DNA of 64,000 nt from positions 620,001 to 684,000 of the forward strand of contig NZ_CP101283.1 in NCBI RefSeq assembly GCF_024298925.1, given 5' to 3'. Position numbers and translations under genes: made by a program. Within the stretch, counting starts at the first letter, position 1; each line of letters starts with the position of its first letter. This document shows, piece by piece, positions 60,290 to 64,000 of the stretch. The notes beneath the pieces are model-generated. The model searched no databases. It saw only the letters and a list, made by a program, of their open reading frames with translations, and was not told where the DNA came from. This DNA is from Phenylobacterium sp. LH3H17. GTDB taxonomy: Bacteria > Pseudomonadota > Alphaproteobacteria > Caulobacterales > Caulobacteraceae.

Positions 60290-61405
60290 GTGACGAGATC
60301 CAAACTCCTGCTGACCGTCACGGTCGCCGTCTCGCTCCTGGGCCTCGCCGCCTGCGGCAAGAAGGAGCCGCCGAAGAAGGATCCCGCCGCCCAGGCCCGC
60401 GCCGTGCGCGTGGTCCGGGTGGAAGCCCGGCCGATCACCGGGGCGCTCACCGCCTCGGGCAGCCTGATCCCCCGCGAGGAGGCCGCCGTGGTTCCCGAGG
60501 TCACCGGCTACCGCGTCGCCCGCGTGCTGGTCGAGGAAGGCGCCTATGTCCGCGCCGGCCAGACCCTGGCCCAGCTCGACGGGGCCCTGATCAGCGCCCA
60601 GGTCGAGCAGCAGAAGGCCCTGGCCGCACAGGCCGCGGTCCAGGCCGAGCAGGCCGAGCGCGAGGCCGCGCGCGTCAAGGGCCTGGACGGCCAGGGCGTG
60701 CTCTCCGACGAGGCGCTGGACCAGCGCCGCTTCCAGGCCCGCGCCGCGCGCGCCACGGCCAACGCCCAGGCCGCGGCCTATCGCGACGCCACCACCCGGG
60801 CCGGCAAGCTCGCCGTCTCGGCCCCGGTCTCCGGCCTGGTGCTGGAACGCACGGTGCGGCCGGGCGACCTCTCGGCCGGGGGCGGGACGCCCTGGTTCCG
60901 CATCGCCCGGGACGGGCAGATCGAGCTCGCCGCCGAACTGACTGAGGACGACCTGGCCCGGGTGCGCCCCGGCCAGCGCGCGACCGTGACCCTGCCTTCC
61001 GGGGCCAGCGCCGTCGGCCATGTCCGACTGGTCTCGCCCCAGGTCAACACCCAGTCGAAGCTGGGGGTCGCGCGCATCCTTCTGCCGGTCCGCTCCGACA
61101 TCCGAGCCGGCGGCTACGGCCGCGCCCAGTTCGAGGACGCGGTCGGCGTCGGCCTCTCGGTGCCGGAGACCGCCGTGCGTTACGACGCCGACGGGGCCAG
61201 CGTGATGACCGTCGACGCCGCCAACAAGGTCAAGCGCGTGGCCATCACCACCGGCGCGCGCGGCGGCGGCCTGGTCGCCCTGGTCAAGGGTCCGCCCGCC
61301 GGAACGCGCGTCGTCCAGAACGCCGCGGCCTTCTTGCTGGACGGCGATCTGGTCAAGCCCGTTGAGGCCGCCGTCGCCGCCAAGCCCGCGAGCAAGGCCC
61401 GATGA
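60290..61405 (+). CDS. RND efflux periplasmic adaptor (AcrA/MexA-type lipoprotein)
   Basis: About 371 residues from GTG 60290. Lipobox VSLLGLAAC near residue 20, a Lys/Pro linker, then the membrane-fusion architecture: beta-barrel lipoyl half (GSLIPREEAAVVPEVTGY, VLVEEGAYVRAGQTLAQLDG), an alpha-helical hairpin of Ala/Gln/Glu-rich heptads (about 100-160), and the second lipoyl half (APVSGLVLERTVRPGDL). It docks the RND pump to the outer-membrane channel. The ATG of the pump gene overlaps its TGA. Confidence 0.92.
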   Translation: MTRSKLLLTVTVAVSLLGLAACGKKEPPKKDPAAQARAVRVVRVEARPITGALTASGSLIPREEAAVVPEVTGYRVARVLVEEGAYVRAGQTLAQLDGALISAQVEQQKALAAQAAVQAEQAEREAARVKGLDGQGVLSDEALDQRRFQARAARATANAQAAAYRDATTRAGKLAVSAPVSGLVLERTVRPGDLSAGGGTPWFRIARDGQIELAAELTEDDLARVRPGQRATVTLPSGASAVGHVRLVSPQVNTQSKLGVARILLPVRSDIRAGGYGRAQFEDAVGVGLSVPETAVRYDADGASVMTVDAANKVKRVAITTGARGGGLVALVKGPPAGTRVVQNAAAFLLDGDLVKPVEAAVAAKPASKAR

Positions 61406-64000
61406 CCGCCCCCAATCCTCACGACAGCTCGGGCGGGATGCGAATCTCCGCCTGGGGAATCATGAATCCGGTGCCGGTGGCGGTGCTGTTCGCCGCCCTC
61501 GTCCTGGCCGGGGTGTTCGCCTATGCCGGGCTGACGGTGAAGATGTATCCCGACGTCTCCCTGCCCATGGTCTCGGTGACCGTGACGCAGAACGGCGCCG
61601 CGCCGGGCGAGATGGAGACCCAGATCACCCGTCCCGTCGAGGACGCCGTGGCGAGCCTGGCGAACGTCAAGAACGTCTATTCCACCGTCACCCAGGGCGT
61701 CTCCAGCACCAATATCGAGTTCGAGCTGGGCGAGGACCTGCAAAAGAAGACCGACGAGGTCCAATCGCGCATCGACCAGGCCCGGTCAGTGTTGCCGCGC
61801 GAGATCGACGAGCCCACCGTGGCCCGGGTCGAGTTCGATAACCTGCCAATCATGACCTACGCCGTGGCCGCCCCGGCCATGTCGGACGTGGAGCTGTCCT
61901 GGTTCGTCGACGACACCCTGGCCCGCGCCCTGCAGGGCGAAAAGGGCGTGGCCCAGGTGGCCCGCGTGGGCGGGGTGACCCGCGAGATCAACGTCATACT
62001 CGACCCCGACAAGATGAACGCCCGGGGCCTGACCGCCAGCCAGGTCAACAACGCCCTGCGCGCCGCCAACCTGGATTCCCCCGGCGGCCGGGTGCAGGTG
62101 GGCGGGCGCGAACAGACCCTGCGGGTGCTGGGATCGGTCAACACCCTGGCCCTGCTGCGCGAGTTCACCGTGCCCACCGGCGCCGGCGGCTACGTGAAAC
62201 TGACCGATATCGCCGAGGTCGGCGACGGTTCGTCGGAGGTGCGCGGTTTCGCCCGCCTCAACGGTCGGCCCGTGGTCGGGGTCATGGTCATGAAGACCAA
62301 GGACGCCAGCGACGTGGCGGTCGAGGACAAGGTCCTGGCCAAACTCAAGGAGATGGAGACCGCCCACAAGGGCGTCAGCTTCACCAAGATCTTCTCGGCG
62401 GTGGACGAGACCCGGGCCAGCTTCCGGGCCACCCAGCACGTGCTGCTGGAGGGCATGTTCCTGGCGGCCCTGGTGGTGCTGTTCTTCCTGCGCGACTGGC
62501 GCTCGACGGCGATCACCGCCTTCGCCATGCCGGTGTCGCTGATCCCCACCTTCTTCTTCATGCAGATGTTCGGCTTCTCGCTGAACGTGGTGACCCTGCT
62601 GGCGCTCACCCTGGTGGTCGGCATCCTGGTCGACGACGCCATCGTCGAGATCGAGAACATCGAGAAGCGGGTGTCCCAGGGCATGCGCCCGTTCCAGGCG
62701 GCCATGGAAGGCGCCGACGCCATCGGCCTTGCGGTGGTCGCCACCACCGCGGCCATCATCGTGGTGTTCACTCCGGTCTCGTTCATGAAGGGCATGGCCG
62801 GCCAGTTCTTCCGCGAGTTCGGCATCACCGTCTCGGTGGCGGTGCTGTTCTCGCTGGTGGTCGCCCGGCTGCTCACCCCGCTGATGGCCGCCTATCTGAT
62901 GAAGCCGGCGGCCAATCCCCACCCGCGCAAGCCCTTCGAGGGCTTCTACCGCAACGCCCTGGAATGGGCGCTGGACCACCGGATCATCGCCTCCATCGCC
63001 GGCGGCGTGATGTTCGTGGGCTCCCTGTTCCTGGCCACCCTGCTGCCGCAGGGCTTCCAGCCGGCCGGCGATCCCGACTACGTCTATGTCAACGTCCAGG
63101 GGCCGCCGGGCGCGACCGCGGCCGACATGGAAGAGGTGGCCGCCCGGGTCAACCAGGTGTTCCAGAAGCGTCCCGAGGTCATCGGGGTCTTCGCCCAGAT
63201 GGGCTCGACCGTGGCCTCCGCCGGGCCTGGCAGCATGAGCGGCGGCGGCGGCGACCTGCGATCGGGCACCATCACCGTGCTGCTGAACGAGAAGCGCGAC
63301 ATCTCGGGGGCCGAGCTGCGCAAGGAGATGCGCGCCGAGCTCCTGGCCATCCCCGACGCCCGCGTCAGCTTCCTGGACTCCCAGGGATCGGCCGGCCTGC
63401 AGAAAATCCTCACCAGCGACGACCCCGACGCCTTGCTGGCCGCCTCCACCGAGCTGGAGCGCCAGATGCGGACCCTGGACGTGATCGCCGACCCCCGTCC
63501 GGCCACCCCGCCCGTCGGACCCGAGGTGATCATCCGGCCTCGGGCCGACCAGGCGGCCCGCCTGGGCGTCTCGGTGGACTCCATCGCCCAGGCCGCCCGC
63601 GTCGCCACGGTGGGCGACATCGACGCCAACGTGGCCAAGCTGACTGACGGCGAACGCCGCCTGCCGATCCGCATCCGCCTGCCCGCCGAAGCCCGCGCCG
63701 ACATCGCGCGGATCAAGGCCCTGCGCCTGCCCACCGCCTCGGGCGGCATGACCACCCTGGACGCCGTGGCCGATGTGGAGTTCCAGGCCGGTCCCGCCCG
63801 GATCGAACGCCTCAACCGCAAGCGTCAGCAGACGGTCCAGGCCGAGCTCAACGGCGTGGAGATGGGCGTGGCCAACAAGGCGGTGGATGAACTGCCGATC
63901 ATGAAGGACCTGCCCAAGGGAGTGACCCCCGCCGAGACCGGCGACCTGGAGGCCATGCAGGAGCTGTTCGCCTCCTTCGGCCTGGCGGTGTTCTCCGGCG
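61402..64000 (+). CDS. RND multidrug efflux pump, AcrB/HAE1 family (runs off window)
   Basis: The visible 866 codons start at ATG 61402 (MTAPNPHDSSGG) and cover the N-terminal helix, first porter-domain loop, the membrane block with the relay motif VGILVDDAIVEIENI (paired Asp), FKGMAG-type SFMKGMAGQFFREFGITV, and the second porter loop. Full RND pumps are about 1030-1050 residues, so the C-terminal part of the second membrane block lies beyond the window. Drug/proton antiporter of the tripartite system with the two upstream genes. Confidence 0.93.
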   Translation, partial: MTAPNPHDSSGGMRISAWGIMNPVPVAVLFAALVLAGVFAYAGLTVKMYPDVSLPMVSVTVTQNGAAPGEMETQITRPVEDAVASLANVKNVYSTVTQGVSSTNIEFELGEDLQKKTDEVQSRIDQARSVLPREIDEPTVARVEFDNLPIMTYAVAAPAMSDVELSWFVDDTLARALQGEKGVAQVARVGGVTREINVILDPDKMNARGLTASQVNNALRAANLDSPGGRVQVGGREQTLRVLGSVNTLALLREFTVPTGAGGYVKLTDIAEVGDGSSEVRGFARLNGRPVVGVMVMKTKDASDVAVEDKVLAKLKEMETAHKGVSFTKIFSAVDETRASFRATQHVLLEGMFLAALVVLFFLRDWRSTAITAFAMPVSLIPTFFFMQMFGFSLNVVTLLALTLVVGILVDDAIVEIENIEKRVSQGMRPFQAAMEGADAIGLAVVATTAAIIVVFTPVSFMKGMAGQFFREFGITVSVAVLFSLVVARLLTPLMAAYLMKPAANPHPRKPFEGFYRNALEWALDHRIIASIAGGVMFVGSLFLATLLPQGFQPAGDPDYVYVNVQGPPGATAADMEEVAARVNQVFQKRPEVIGVFAQMGSTVASAGPGSMSGGGGDLRSGTITVLLNEKRDISGAELRKEMRAELLAIPDARVSFLDSQGSAGLQKILTSDDPDALLAASTELERQMRTLDVIADPRPATPPVGPEVIIRPRADQAARLGVSVDSIAQAARVATVGDIDANVAKLTDGERRLPIRIRLPAEARADIARIKALRLPTASGGMTTLDAVADVEFQAGPARIERLNRKRQQTVQAELNGVEMGVANKAVDELPIMKDLPKGVTPAETGDLEAMQELFASFGLAVFSG

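Overview
The window is chromosomal DNA from a high-GC alphaproteobacterium, most likely family Caulobacteraceae (a Phenylobacterium- or Caulobacter-like organism; genus not certain). The basis is gene content and style: ruvCAB, a NodT/AcrA/AcrB-type efflux operon, many small secreted and inner-membrane proteins, frequent GTG/TTG starts and 1-8 bp gene overlaps, sigma-EcfG-type promoters (GGAAC-N16/17-CGTT), and two families of GC-rich palindromic intergenic repeats. I see no rRNA, tRNA, CRISPR array, IS element or prophage structural genes.

Layout. 1-2152: ruvB (cut by the left edge), ruvA and ruvC on the minus strand, with a palindromic repeat between ruvA and ruvB. 2153-4760: a small accessory stretch with a coiled-coil membrane protein, a 53-residue four-cysteine protein and a small secreted protein. 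4767-8177: a terminase-small-subunit-like HTH protein whose C-terminus is written by a repeat, then two phytanoyl-CoA-dioxygenase-like enzymes and a TylF-type methyltransferase. 8206-12925: alpha/beta hydrolase, DMT permease with a histidine-rich tail, two tiny genes, a Tat-exported intradiol dioxygenase, and an ArsR-SRPBCC operon. 13004-17320: envelope genes (L,D-transpeptidase, M15 peptidase, M50 protease, TonB-like protein) and a CoaA-like kinase. 17490-24779: a Tet(M)-like ribosome-protection GTPase, an RNase-H-like protein, a DUF883-like stress protein, a PEP-CTERM protein, a cytochrome P450 with an in-frame stop, a LysR regulator, yebC and a small membrane protein.

24730-35425 holds acyl/xenobiotic metabolism (phosphatase, SDR, hydrolase, quinone oxidoreductases, acyl-CoA synthetase, amidohydrolase), a LuxR/hydrolase fusion, a sugar aminotransferase and a LysR gene whose start codon lies inside an 11-bp inverted repeat. 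35634-38923 is the most distinctive module: a KaiC-like double RecA ATPase and a hybrid histidine kinase in one operon behind a consensus sigma-EcfG promoter. 38920-42621 is a divergent lipid-modification cluster (DUF2177, cyclopropane-synthase-like methyltransferase, FAD amine oxidase, DUF1365). 42742-46493 encodes a heterodimeric ABC exporter with one degenerate ATP site. 46660-58518 contains two paralogous M28 peptidases, a methionine aminopeptidase, a TetR-hydrolase-oxidoreductase operon, a dienoyl-CoA-reductase-like SDR, a chemoreceptor and small secreted proteins. 58852-64000 is a tripartite RND efflux operon; its pump gene is cut by the right edge.

Functionally the region mixes housekeeping repair and translation genes with envelope maintenance, detoxification/export and stress signalling. 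Two independent sigma-EcfG promoter matches (KaiC-like operon, DUF883 gene) suggest part of it belongs to the general stress response. All functions are read from motifs and family resemblance; no database search was run.
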